A DNA stretch of 64,000 nt from Acinetobacter sp. SFB (GTDB lineage: Bacteria > Pseudomonadota > Gammaproteobacteria > Pseudomonadales > Moraxellaceae), in NCBI RefSeq assembly GCF_001647545.1, contig NZ_LSZH01000018.1, positions 62,001-126,000 of the forward strand, written 5' to 3'. A model generated the notes under the pieces. It was not told the origin of the DNA. It did not search any database and saw only the letters and a program-made list of their open reading frames with translations. Both the position numbers and the translations under genes were made by a program. Below, piece after piece: positions 1-10,548 of this stretch; positions within the stretch are counted from its first letter, which is position 1; each line of letters starts with the position of its first letter.

Positions 1-1201
1 CTTCAGTTTGTGCACCGGTTACAGGATCGGGTACATAGCTGATTTTCTGCTTGTTCTCGATAAACAATACTGCCATGCGTTTACCAACCGCAGTGCGTGT
101 TGCATCTGACATCAGCTTGCCGCCAGCGCTGTCTAAAGTAATATTCACTTCAGCACCACCGCCATCTTGGCTAAAGCCACTTGATGCATTTTGTACACGT
201 TCACCAGTCAGAATACGGTTGCGGTTAAGCAGTAATTCGCGACCACTATCCAGTGATTCATAAGCAAAAAGTTCTGTACCCGGAGGTAATGCCTGACCTG
301 TCGATTTACCGGTATACGGATCGATATATTGGTCATTCAAATCAGACACCAGACGGAATTCCAGGTTCGCTGTACGACCCAAGACACGTTTTGCTTCAGC
401 AGTATCCTGAACACCCGGAAGTTCAACCACAATGCGGTTGCTACCTTGGGTTTGAACCAATGCTTCCGCTACACCTAACTCGTTAATACGGTTACGTAAG
501 GTGGTTAAGTTTTGATTCACCGCATACGACTGAATTTCTTGCTTGCGTACATCGGTATAGTTCAGGCGTAAAGTTGAACCCGAGCTTGATGCAATCGCCT
601 GCTGAGTATACTCATTGCCATTGCGACGCAAGAAGTCCATGACCGCATCACGATCACTGTTGCTGGCAAACTGCACAGTAATGGTGTTGGTATTCAAAGC
701 CAGGCTATTGAATTTCAGTTTGTTGTCACGCAGTTGACGACGCAAATCAGTCGCAGATGTTTCCATACGCTGACTGATGGCTTTGTCCATATCCACTTCT
801 AATAAGAAGTGCACACCACCACGTAAATCCAGACCCAACTTCATTGGTTTAGCACCAATTTTTTGCAGCCATTCAGGAGTGGTTGGAGCCAGGTTTAATG
901 CAACAACATAATTGTCACCGAGTCCACGACGCAATACTTCTTTGGCTTTTAACTGGGCTTCTGAAGAATCGAGACGCAAAAGGGCAGCATTATTGCTAAA
1001 GCTGTTGTCATGGCTTGGAATTTTTTCACTTTCTAATAATTGCTCTGCTTTTTGTACGATGCTTTGGTCAATTTGGGTGCCGGCTTTGGCACCCGAAATT
1101 TGAACAGCAGGTTCATCGGGATACAAACTAGGCAGGGCATATAATGTACTGATCATCAAAACCACGACGATCAGCAGATATTTCCATGCTGGGTAACGCA
1201 T
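1..1201 (-). CDS. secD: Protein translocase subunit SecD (partial, N-terminal 400 residues)
   Basis: SecD is an inner-membrane subunit of the SecDF-YajC complex, which uses the proton motive force to help pull proteins across SecYEG. The start codon is ATG at 1199-1201 on the minus strand. The protein opens with MRYPAWKYLL and a hydrophobic first membrane segment, followed by periplasmic head-domain sequence. The gene runs off the left edge of the window, so the C-terminal membrane half is not visible. yajC lies 51 bases upstream in the same orientation, which is the usual yajC-secD-secF order. The reading frame is open throughout. Identification is firm from the N-terminus plus the yajC-tgt-queA context. 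Confidence 0.95.
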   Translation of the reverse strand, partial: MRYPAWKYLLIVVVLMISTLYALPSLYPDEPAVQISGAKAGTQIDQSIVQKAEQLLESEKIPSHDNSFSNNAALLRLDSSEAQLKAKEVLRRGLGDNYVVALNLAPTTPEWLQKIGAKPMKLGLDLRGGVHFLLEVDMDKAISQRMETSATDLRRQLRDNKLKFNSLALNTNTITVQFASNSDRDAVMDFLRRNGNEYTQQAIASSSGSTLRLNYTDVRKQEIQSYAVNQNLTTLRNRINELGVAEALVQTQGSNRIVVELPGVQDTAEAKRVLGRTANLEFRLVSDLNDQYIDPYTGKSTGQALPPGTELFAYESLDSGRELLLNRNRILTGERVQNASSGFSQDGGGAEVNITLDSAGGKLMSDATRTAVGKRMAVLFIENKQKISYVPDPVTGAQTE

Positions 1202-1252
1202 TTATTTTCTTCTTAAAATGAAAAAGTCGTGCGAGAGCACGACTATTTTTGA

Positions 1253-1582
1253 TTAGAGATTATTTAATGTGCCTTCAGGAAGAACTGAAATCACACTGGC
1301 ACGCTGAATTTTTACTTCTACGCCACGACTTAATTCAACCACTGCAAAATCACCTTCAAGTTTAGTGATTTTGCCCATTAAACCACCGGCAAAAACCACT
1401 TCACTGCCTACACCTAGGCTTTCAACCAGCGTACGGTGTTCTTTAGCACGTTTTGCTTGAGGGCGCCAAATAAGGAAATAGAAAATTGCGACAAATACTG
1501 CAATCATCAAAAGATTAGTGACCAAACTTGGCTGGGTTGCAGCTTCACCCGCTGCGTGAGCAGTAGAAATAAAAAGGCTCAT
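1253..1582 (-). CDS. yajC: Sec translocon accessory protein YajC
   Basis: This is a 109-residue single-pass inner-membrane protein of the SecDF-YajC complex. It has one N-terminal hydrophobic segment (about residues 20-42) ending in the family motif FLIWRPQAKR. A small basic cytoplasmic domain follows with the typical VGSEVVFAGGLMGKI segment. Length matches the family. It sits between tgt and secD on the minus strand, as in many gammaproteobacteria, and is probably co-transcribed with secD. The start is ATG at 1582, preceded by a GGAAA-type ribosome binding site. Confidence 0.96.
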   Translation of the reverse strand: MSLFISTAHAAGEAATQPSLVTNLLMIAVFVAIFYFLIWRPQAKRAKEHRTLVESLGVGSEVVFAGGLMGKITKLEGDFAVVELSRGVEVKIQRASVISVLPEGTLNNL

Positions 1583-1690
1583 TTCATTTTCCTAAAATAA
1601 AAAAACTGTATATCAACAAATATGATGATAAATAAAATAACTTGTTCAGCAATTTACCCTGTCTTTTTCTTCAGCGCAAATACTGAAAGA

Positions 1691-3217
<1,527 letters not shown>

Positions 3218-3784
3218 TTAAAAATTAGGACGATAGTCAAAATTTTGGGTAACCGCTTGATCGCGAAAGGGACGAATGGCTTTTTTACCCAGGGTCATGG
3301 TGTTGACGATGTTATTGGGGAAAATCTGAATATGGTTATTAAACAGCTCTACATTACGGTTGAAAATGCTAATCGCTGCACCGACATTTTCATTTTGTTC
3401 CTCAATTTCATTCATCATTTTTAGATAAATTTCATTGGCTTTCAGTTCGGGATAGTTCTCAACTACTACATTTAGACTACGCATCAATTCTTTATTCAAG
3501 CTTTCGATGCGTTGTAATTGCGAGACATCGGTATTATTGACATTCAAATTTAAAATATTCTGACGCAATTCAGTCACTTTTTCTAAAGTGCCTTGTTCAA
3601 AACTTGAATATTGCTCAACCAAGGGTTGCAGACCATCCAGAATTTTAATTTTCTGACGTTCATAGCTGGCCACATCTGACCAGGCACGGATAGACGCATT
3701 GTGATGACGAACAATATTATTGCGAATCATGATACATGCGACGACCACGGCAATAATCAATAGCAAAAAAATTAACAACCCCAT
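3218..3784 (-). CDS. LemA family protein
   Basis: This 188-residue protein has a single N-terminal membrane segment (residues 2-21) followed by a helical domain typical of LemA proteins. The visible motifs are RAWSDV near residue 34, an ENYPELKAN motif in mid-protein, and a C-terminal FNxNVELFNNHIQIFPNNI stretch. LemA proteins are anchored with the domain outside or in the periplasm; their biochemical role is not settled. The gene lies 28 bases downstream of a DUF3137-type membrane protein on the same strand. LemA and DUF3137 proteins are often paired, so the two probably form one operon. Confidence 0.9.
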   Translation of the reverse strand: MGLLIFLLLIIAVVVACIMIRNNIVRHHNASIRAWSDVASYERQKIKILDGLQPLVEQYSSFEQGTLEKVTELRQNILNLNVNNTDVSQLQRIESLNKELMRSLNVVVENYPELKANEIYLKMMNEIEEQNENVGAAISIFNRNVELFNNHIQIFPNNIVNTMTLGKKAIRPFRDQAVTQNFDYRPNF

Positions 3785-3812
3785 GTATATGTCCCCAAAA
3801 CATTCATTATTG

Positions 3813-4841
3813 CTATTTTAAAAAGTGCGTTAAATCACGCTGTAAGTTCTCTAAATAAGGTAATTTAAAAGTACGTAAGTGTCCACGTAATACAGAAATA
3901 TCTTGAATGTTTTTGGCTTGGGTCGATATTTTAAATAAATCGGCAGGGCCTAAAAAGCATAAGGTATGACTGGTCGGATGGAACATTAAATCGCCCTGAC
4001 GCTGGGCAAAAAAATCAGCCAGTTTCAGTACAAATGCCGGTGAAAGTAATTTAGCAGTTTGCATTTCATTGCTGCCAAAAATATTTAGTTTTTGATTGGT
4101 CTGAATATCACTGGTGTGCCAGGGAAAGCTATAAGGATAATAAAAGTTCTTGCGTGCCGTGGTAATTGCAAGTCCCTGGATTTCTACATCGAAAACAAAG
4201 ACACCCCATAAATCCTTGTGTACTTCTTTAACTTTGACATCACTGCCATCTTTATCACGGACGCGAACCTCATTAACATAATGGTATTGAAATACCATGA
4301 CCTGATGTTGTTTGCCTTCCTCATCTGTCCAGACTGTGCTGGCATAATAAGGAATATCGTTAGCGAGGGTGCCCTGATTAAACAACGGAAACAGCTGTTT
4401 TAAATGCGCAATAAATAATAGTGGTTGCAGCGGAACAGAAATATGTTGCGGTTGCTGCCGGAAGCCGAGCTGGTATTTTTTAGCAATGGTCTGTTGTTCT
4501 AAATATTCAATCACATCATCAATCGGTTTTTTATCTTCATAACTAATATAAGCCCAGAACATCATCAATAGTCCGCTCACCAGACAAAGCTGGAGCCAGA
4601 TATTGGTCGGGCCAATAAAAATCAGCAGCATAAAAAAAAGTCCTAGCGCAGCCAACAACAGCGGTAGAACATTTTCAAATTTAAGCACAATCGGTGCATT
4701 CCACGGATGCAAACGATCTAAGATATCTTGCTGGGTTTGAGCCTGACGACCAATTTCCCAGAGCCGCGCAATATTCTGAAAAACCCGTTCATTTTTTTTA
4801 CGTCGAATATGAATCGAATGTTTAACAGTATCGAGCGGCAT
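3813..4841 (-). CDS. DUF3137-like membrane protein, partner of LemA
   Basis: This is a 342-residue protein with two adjacent membrane segments (about residues 58-100) and a large C-terminal soluble domain. The C-terminal half reads like DUF3137: a GVFVFDVEI strand, then a segment ending in AKLLSPAFVLKLADFF, then a short strand ending in LCFLG. No function is assigned to the family. The start is ATG at 4841 with GAAG six bases upstream. It is followed by lemA after 28 bases and preceded by queA, whose stop lies 25 bases upstream. The family call is by eye and could be wrong in detail; the two-gene pairing with lemA supports it. Confidence 0.7.
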   Translation of the reverse strand: MPLDTVKHSIHIRRKKNERVFQNIARLWEIGRQAQTQQDILDRLHPWNAPIVLKFENVLPLLLAALGLFFMLLIFIGPTNIWLQLCLVSGLLMMFWAYISYEDKKPIDDVIEYLEQQTIAKKYQLGFRQQPQHISVPLQPLLFIAHLKQLFPLFNQGTLANDIPYYASTVWTDEEGKQHQVMVFQYHYVNEVRVRDKDGSDVKVKEVHKDLWGVFVFDVEIQGLAITTARKNFYYPYSFPWHTSDIQTNQKLNIFGSNEMQTAKLLSPAFVLKLADFFAQRQGDLMFHPTSHTLCFLGPADLFKISTQAKNIQDISVLRGHLRTFKLPYLENLQRDLTHFLK

Positions 4842-4866
4842 GGTGTGCTTCTTTTATGGGTAAATA

Positions 4867-5904
4867 TTAAGACGTAATTTTATCAATCAGCATGGCATCG
4901 CCATAACTAAAGAAGCGGTATTTTTCTTCCACAGCATGATGATAGGCATTTAAAATATTATCACGATTGGATAATGCTGAAACCAGCATCAATAAGGTGG
5001 ATTCAGGTAAATGGAAGTTGGTAATTAAACGATCAACCACTTTAAAGTCATAACCCGGATAGATGAAAATTTGGGTATCACCTGTCCAAGCATTTAATGT
5101 TCCACCATGCGCTTGAGCTGCACTTTCAACGGCACGGGTTGCTGTGGTTCCGACCGAAATGACTTTATTGCCACGGGCTTTGGTTTGAAGAATCAGTTCA
5201 ACCGTATGTTGTGGAACATCACACCATTCGCTGTGCATGATGTGATTTTGAATATCATCTGTACGTACTGGTAAGAAGGTGCCTGCCCCGACATGGAGGG
5301 TCACAAAGGCTTTTTGAATACCTTTAGCTTCAAGTTTTTCTAACAAATCTTGGTCGAAGTGCAGGCTAGCCGTGGGTGCTGCGACACTTGCCAGTTTGGT
5401 CGGATCATTAAATACCGTTTGATAGCGTTCGGTATCAATGGCTTCTGCTTCACGGTTGAAATAAGGGGGAATTGGCAAAGCACCGTATTGATCCAGAACA
5501 TCTAGAATCGGTTGTGAAAACTCGACAATAAACAGGTTCTCGTGACGACCTTGCACCGTTACTTTTACCGCATCTTCACCCATAAAAAGTTCAGCACCTG
5601 CTTTAGGCGAGTTGCTGGCTTTAATGTGACAGTGGGCAATAAATTTGTCCTGCATCCGTTCCACTAAAACTTCAACAGCACCACCAGAGGCCCGTTTACC
5701 TTTTAAGCGTGCTTTCATCACTTTGGTGTCATTTAAAATCAGTAAGTCACCGGCATCGAGTAAATCAAGAATGTCAGTGAAATGACAATCGTGGTATTGC
5801 CCTTGATGATCCAGGTGTAAAAGGCGTGAAGCACTACGGGTATTTAAAGGGTAGCGCGCAATGAGTTGGTCAGGGAGATCAAATTTAAAGTCGGAAAGTT
5901 GCAT
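4867..5904 (-). CDS. queA: S-adenosylmethionine:tRNA ribosyltransferase-isomerase
   Basis: QueA transfers the ribosyl part of S-adenosylmethionine to preQ1 in tRNA, forming epoxyqueuosine, the step after Tgt. I chose ATG at 5904 ([11 protein letters not shown]), which aligns with the usual QueA start; a TTG two codons upstream has no ribosome binding site. The 345-residue length matches the family. Recognisable motifs are [25 protein letters not shown], the [12 protein letters not shown] loop and [17 protein letters not shown] near the C-terminus. It is the first gene of the minus-strand run towards tgt. Confidence 0.97.
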   Translation of the reverse strand: MQLSDFKFDLPDQLIARYPLNTRSASRLLHLDHQGQYHDCHFTDILDLLDAGDLLILNDTKVMKARLKGKRASGGAVEVLVERMQDKFIAHCHIKASNSPKAGAELFMGEDAVKVTVQGRHENLFIVEFSQPILDVLDQYGALPIPPYFNREAEAIDTERYQTVFNDPTKLASVAAPTASLHFDQDLLEKLEAKGIQKAFVTLHVGAGTFLPVRTDDIQNHIMHSEWCDVPQHTVELILQTKARGNKVISVGTTATRAVESAAQAHGGTLNAWTGDTQIFIYPGYDFKVVDRLITNFHLPESTLLMLVSALSNRDNILNAYHHAVEEKYRFFSYGDAMLIDKITS

Positions 5905-6036
5905 CTTCAATGTATAAAAATAAGAAAAACGTCCGCATTATAGTCCTGAAAAGGGCAAACGAGATGATATCTGATGCTTTTTAAGACAAAGTTTTTGTTT
6001 TTGCTATAAAAGTGATCAATTGAATGAATTAGATAA

Positions 6037-6064
6037 TTGACAATTCAGAGTTTGATAGTAATAT
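6037..6064 (+). promoter_or_regulatory. Promoter of the tRNA-Leu gene
   Basis: A consensus -35 box TTGACA (6037-6042) and a -10 box TAATAT (6059-6064) are separated by 16 bases. They end 34 bases before the tRNA, as expected for a strong stable-RNA promoter. Confidence 0.75.
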
Positions 6065-6098
6065 AGCCACCACAAGCTAATGCGCTTGTAGCCCCTTT

Positions 6099-6185
6099 CC
6101 CGAGGTGGTGAAATTGGTAGACGCGGCGGACTCAAAATCCGCTGTCAGAGATGACGTGTCGGTTCGAGTCCGACCCTCGGGACCA
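6099..6185 (+). tRNA. tRNA-Leu (anticodon CAA)
   Basis: An 87-base type II tRNA with a long variable arm. The acceptor strands CCCGAGG (6099-6105) and CCTCGGG (6175-6181) pair, followed by discriminator A and an encoded CCA (6183-6185). The anticodon stem GCGGA/TCCGC encloses loop CTCAAAA, giving anticodon CAA at 6133-6135, which reads UUG. The T-arm GGTTCGAGTCC is intact. The gene stands alone with its own promoter and terminator. Confidence 0.97.
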
Positions 6186-6196
6186 GATTCAAAAGA

Positions 6197-6229
6197 CCCC
6201 AAGCCCATATTAAAAGCTTGGGGTTTTTT
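6197..6229 (+). terminator. Rho-independent terminator of tRNA-Leu
   Basis: The 8-base stem CCCCAAGC / GCTTGGGG (6197-6204 and 6216-6223) is followed by six T residues. Confidence 0.9.
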
Positions 6230-6283
6230 ATTGGCTTAAGAAATTTTTACTTACATTTAAATACGGCATTCGTAGGATAAAAC

Positions 6284-6321
6284 AAACAAATGTGGCTTAA
6301 ATAGTCATATTTGTTTTTTTT
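6284..6321 (+). terminator. Second terminator-like hairpin upstream of the histidine kinase
   Basis: AAACAAAT (6284-6291) pairs with ATTTGTTT (6309-6316) and a T-run follows. The stem is AT-rich, so it may be a weak back-up terminator that isolates the kinase from the tRNA transcript. Confidence 0.45.
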
Positions 6322-6421
6322 ATGCACTTTTCCATTGTGCAAATTGTGAAAATTTGTTAATAAAGTTAGGCGTGATAATTAATTTTTACAACAACAACAA
6401 TAGTGATTGGATGACTCTGAT

Positions 6422-7696
6422 ATGAAAATGCAATTGCTTGAAATAGGCTCGGAAACTGAGCAGCTTAGTGCATGTAAGCTTTCACTATTGTTAGGTGTTT
6501 TTACAGCAACCAATCAGGTTGAGCGTTTTTTAAGATTTTCACGCAAGATACTTGGTGCACAGCAGGCTGTGCTGGCTTTCCATAATGAGCCTTATATTTG
6601 GTATTCCTCAAACCATGGTTTCAAGGCGTTCTGCTCACCGGGTGAAACTTGTCTAAGTCCTTATTTTGAAGGACGGGCTTTTATTGATCATCAGCATGCT
6701 CAATATCCGAATCTGGTACAGCATGTGAGTCATTTTGGGGTCGAGGCTAAGCGTTATGTGGCTTTTGATCTGCGTCTCAGTGATGGTGTTTCAATTGGTC
6801 AGGTACTTTTTTTTGATTTACATCAAGAATGTTTTAATCTGGAAGATATTATCGCTGTTCAGGATTTTACCAATAGCCTGACCCATCTCGTTGAGCTGAA
6901 AGCAGATTATACCGAACTCAAAGAAATGTATGAGCAGCAAGTTGCACTCAATTTCAGTAAAACCAAATTTTTCCAGATTATTGCACATGACTTGAGAGCA
7001 CCCTTTCACGGTTTACTCGGGTTTTCGGAAGTGTTGGCGCAAGAACGTGAAACACTTGATGAATCCAGTGTGCAGAGTATTTCTGAATATTTGTACGAAA
7101 CGGCACAATCGACCTATAACCTGCTAGAAAGTCTGCTGAACTGGGCAATGGCGGAAGGCGGGCGTTTTATTTATCATCCAATTAACTTTGAATTAAAACA
7201 GTCGACCAAAATTGTCTGTGATGTCTTAAATAGTCTGGCTATAAAGAAAAATATTCAGTTAATTGACCAGATTGAAGAAGATCTCAAAGTCTATGCTGAC
7301 ATCAACATGATCACTTCAGTGATTCAGAATTTGGTGTCGAATGCGCTTAAATTTACCCCAATCGATGGCACTGGAAAAGTGACCATTAGCGCAAATAAAT
7401 CTGATACCGGTGTACATATTGCTGTTCGCGATACAGGTCTGGGAATGAGCCAGATACAAATTGATCAACTGTTCCAAGAGTCTGTCACTGCCAGTATCAA
7501 GGGTACGGCGGGAGAAAAAGGTACAGGGCTCGGTCTGGTATTGTGTAAGCGATTCATTGATCTAAACCATGGTGAAATTTGTGTGGAGTCTATAGAAGGG
7601 CAGGGAACAGTTTTTAATGTCACCTTGCCGATAGCCACCAGTACCCATCAGGCTTTAGTTCAAGATCCGGTGCATATTGAAAAAGTAAAAGTATAG
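6422..7696 (+). CDS. Orphan cytoplasmic sensor histidine kinase
   Basis: This is a 424-residue kinase with no membrane segment, so it should sense a cytoplasmic signal. Residues 1 to about 155 look like a GAF-type sensory domain. A short coiled coil leads to the HisKA domain, with phospho-acceptor His189 in IIAHDLRAPFHG. The ATPase domain shows the N box (NLVSNALKFTP), the G1 box DTGLGM and the G2 box GTGLGLVLC. No response regulator lies beside it. glnE follows 73 bases downstream on the same strand, separated by a GC-poor gap without an obvious terminator. The frame is open from a TTG at 6407, but the first ATG is at 6422, with GGA about ten bases upstream; another ATG at 6428 is possible. 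The signal is unknown. Confidence 0.85.
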   Translation: MKMQLLEIGSETEQLSACKLSLLLGVFTATNQVERFLRFSRKILGAQQAVLAFHNEPYIWYSSNHGFKAFCSPGETCLSPYFEGRAFIDHQHAQYPNLVQHVSHFGVEAKRYVAFDLRLSDGVSIGQVLFFDLHQECFNLEDIIAVQDFTNSLTHLVELKADYTELKEMYEQQVALNFSKTKFFQIIAHDLRAPFHGLLGFSEVLAQERETLDESSVQSISEYLYETAQSTYNLLESLLNWAMAEGGRFIYHPINFELKQSTKIVCDVLNSLAIKKNIQLIDQIEEDLKVYADINMITSVIQNLVSNALKFTPIDGTGKVTISANKSDTGVHIAVRDTGLGMSQIQIDQLFQESVTASIKGTAGEKGTGLGLVLCKRFIDLNHGEICVESIEGQGTVFNVTLPIATSTHQALVQDPVHIEKVKV

Positions 7697-7769
7697 AAAA
7701 ATAAATTTTCTTTTCCCCTATTTATCTTCAGCTGATATAACTAGAAAAAACTCGGCTGAAGGTTTGAAA

Positions 7770-10514
7770 ATGAATGCGGAACAATTGCAAAAAATATTAC
7801 GTGCTAGCCAATATGCAGAACAGGTATTGGCAAATCATGCAGAATTACTTGAACAAGATTATGCAATTGACCAATTTCTCGTTCCTTTAAGCACCACGCA
7901 AATCCAGAACTTTATTGATGCTGCCTTAGATCATATCAGCGATGAAGCAACATGGATGCGTGTGCTTCGTGTACTGCGTGCACGTTTGATGTTTCGCTGG
8001 ATTTGGCAAGATGCCAATCAACTCACCGATGTGGTGACCTTAACGCGTGAGCTTTCAGACTTTGCCGATGCATCCATTTGTGCAGCCAAAGATTTCGCAC
8101 GCGTCCCTCTGGTTGCAAAGTACGGTGAACCGATAAGTTATAACGGTACGGTGCAAGATTTAATTGTGGTCGCCATGGGTAAACTGGGTGCTCAAGAGCT
8201 TAATCTTTCAAGTGATATAGACCTTATCTTTGCCTTTGATGAGCAAGGTGAAACCACTGGTCGTAAATGTATTGATGTGCAGCAGTTCTGCATTCTGTGG
8301 GGGCAGAAACTGATTTATCTACTAGATCATATGACTGCTGATGGTTTCGTATTTCGTGTCGATATGCGTTTGCGTCCATGGGGGGATGGTTCAGCTCTTG
8401 CCATTAGCCACGTGGCGTTGGAAAAATACTTAAGTCAGCACGGGCGTGAATGGGAACGATATGCCTGGATTAAAGCGCGTATTGTGACTGGTGGAAAAGA
8501 AGGCAATGAATTGCTGGACATGACCCGGCCTTTCGTGTTTCGTAAGTATGTCGATTACACCGCCTTTGAAGCCATGCGTGAAATGAAAGCCATGATTGAA
8601 CGCGAAGTGCTGCGCCGTAATATTGAAGATGATATTAAACTCGGTGCAGGCGGTATTCGTGAAGTCGAATTTATTGTGCAGGTTTTTCAACTGATTTACG
8701 GGGGATCCAAGCTTGAATTGCAAGATCGCCAATGTTTAGTCAGCCTGCATCATTTGGGTGAGGTGGGGTTGCTTGAAATGCAGGCCGTGGCTGAACTGGA
8801 AGATGCTTATTTATTCCTGCGCCGTGTTGAACACGCTATTCAGGCGTTGAATGACCAACAAACCCAGTCCTTGCCAAGTGAGCCTGATTTACGTCAGCGT
8901 ATGATTGAAACTTTAGGTTTCGCTGATTGGGAGGTTTTCATCGCATACCTGAATCAGAAACGTGCCAAAGTTATTTTTCAGTTTGAACATCTGATTAAAG
9001 AAAAAGAACCCGATCCTCTGATTGAAAGTTTTAGCTTGCTGGAAAAACGGCTGAATGAGGTGTTGGATGAGAATGCAAAAAATCTCATCCATGAATTTTG
9101 GTATGGGCATGCGCTAAAAAAATTGCCAGCAAAGGCCGTACAGCGTTTAAAGACCTTTTGGCCGCATCTGATTGAAGCTATTTTACAGTCGGACAAGCCG
9201 CAAGTAGCACTCTTGCGTTTAATGCCCTTGGTCGAATCAGTGATGCGCCGTACCGTATATTTGGTGATGCTGATTGAAAGCAAAGGGGCACTGCAGCGTC
9301 TGGTGAAAATGTCTACCGTGAGTCCGTGGATTTGTGAGGAACTCACCCACTATCCAGTTTTGCTTGATGAATTTTTGTCGATGGATTTTGAATTGCCGAA
9401 ACGTCAAGATTTGGAAGATTCACTGCGCCAGCAACTGCTCCGTATCGAAATTGATCAGGTTGAAGATCAAATGCGGGTACTGCGATTATTCAAAAAATCC
9501 AATGTGCTGGCGGTTGCCGCCAGCGATGTTTTAGCCGAAAGTCCACTGATGAAAGTATCGGATGCACTCACCGATATTGCAGAAGTTTCGGTCAATGCAA
9601 CCTTACATTTGGCATATCAAATTACAGCGAAAAAACATGGTTATCCGCTGGATGCTGAAGGTCAGCGTTGTTCGCTCGATCACATGGCATTTGTGGTTGC
9701 CGGTTATGGCAAAGTGGGTGGAATTGAACTGGGTTATGGTTCGGATTTAGATCTGGTGTTTATTCACTATATGAGTGAGCAGGGCGATACTGACGGCACC
9801 AAGCAAATTAGCGGTTTCGAATTTGCCATGCGTGTCGCACAAAAATTTATGTCACTGATGACCACGCAGACATTAGATGGCCGTGTCTATGAAATAGATA
9901 CCCGTTTACGTCCTTCAGGTGAAGCAGGTTTATTGGTCACCAGCTTAAAAGCTTTTGAGCAATATCAACTGAAAAGTGCATGGTTGTGGGAACATCAGGC
10001 TTTGGTGCGTGCACGCTCCATTGCCGGTGAAAAAAGTTTACGTGAAATATTTGAAGCATTACGTTGCCGTATCCTGACTCAACCACGAGACGAAGCCAAA
10101 GTTCGTGAAGAAGTTTTAAAGATGCGTCAAAAAATGAAAGACCATTTGGGTTCATCTAAAGAACAGCAAAAAGATGGAATTTTTCATTTAAAACAGGACG
10201 CAGGTGGTATCGTTGATATCGAATTTATGGCACAGTATGCGGTGTTAGCCTGGAGTGGGTCGAATCCCGATCTCGCCCATTACTCCGACAATGTACGAAT
10301 CCTTGAAGATGCCGCAAAAGCAGGTTGCTTATCCAGCGACGACGCGACAGCATTGATTCAAGCTTATCTCAGTGAACGAGCCGAGAGCCACCGTTTAGCC
10401 CTTGCAAATCAATCCATGCAAGTGAATGCTGCGGACTGGCACGATACCCGCGTGATCGTTTGCAAGTTATGGCAAAGATTAATTGATCCAACTGCAAATA
10501 TTTGTATTGGATAA
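7770..10514 (+). CDS. glnE: Bifunctional glutamine synthetase adenylyltransferase/deadenylase
   Basis: GlnE adds AMP to glutamine synthetase when nitrogen is plentiful and removes it when nitrogen is scarce, under control of PII. The 914 residues contain two nucleotidyltransferase halves. The N-terminal (removing) one has MGKLGAQELNLSSDIDLIF with the D-x-D pair. The C-terminal (adding) one has YGKVGGIELGYGSDLDLVF, again with D-x-D. I chose ATG at 7770 because GAAGG lies seven bases upstream; the TTG two codons earlier is less likely. Length is close to the usual 940. ilvE follows after 34 bases and could be co-transcribed. Confidence 0.97.
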   Translation: MNAEQLQKILRASQYAEQVLANHAELLEQDYAIDQFLVPLSTTQIQNFIDAALDHISDEATWMRVLRVLRARLMFRWIWQDANQLTDVVTLTRELSDFADASICAAKDFARVPLVAKYGEPISYNGTVQDLIVVAMGKLGAQELNLSSDIDLIFAFDEQGETTGRKCIDVQQFCILWGQKLIYLLDHMTADGFVFRVDMRLRPWGDGSALAISHVALEKYLSQHGREWERYAWIKARIVTGGKEGNELLDMTRPFVFRKYVDYTAFEAMREMKAMIEREVLRRNIEDDIKLGAGGIREVEFIVQVFQLIYGGSKLELQDRQCLVSLHHLGEVGLLEMQAVAELEDAYLFLRRVEHAIQALNDQQTQSLPSEPDLRQRMIETLGFADWEVFIAYLNQKRAKVIFQFEHLIKEKEPDPLIESFSLLEKRLNEVLDENAKNLIHEFWYGHALKKLPAKAVQRLKTFWPHLIEAILQSDKPQVALLRLMPLVESVMRRTVYLVMLIESKGALQRLVKMSTVSPWICEELTHYPVLLDEFLSMDFELPKRQDLEDSLRQQLLRIEIDQVEDQMRVLRLFKKSNVLAVAASDVLAESPLMKVSDALTDIAEVSVNATLHLAYQITAKKHGYPLDAEGQRCSLDHMAFVVAGYGKVGGIELGYGSDLDLVFIHYMSEQGDTDGTKQISGFEFAMRVAQKFMSLMTTQTLDGRVYEIDTRLRPSGEAGLLVTSLKAFEQYQLKSAWLWEHQALVRARSIAGEKSLREIFEALRCRILTQPRDEAKVREEVLKMRQKMKDHLGSSKEQQKDGIFHLKQDAGGIVDIEFMAQYAVLAWSGSNPDLAHYSDNVRILEDAAKAGCLSSDDATALIQAYLSERAESHRLALANQSMQVNAADWHDTRVIVCKLWQRLIDPTANICIG

Positions 10515-10548
10515 AGATGACTGTGTATAAAAATTTGGAGAGTGCGCC

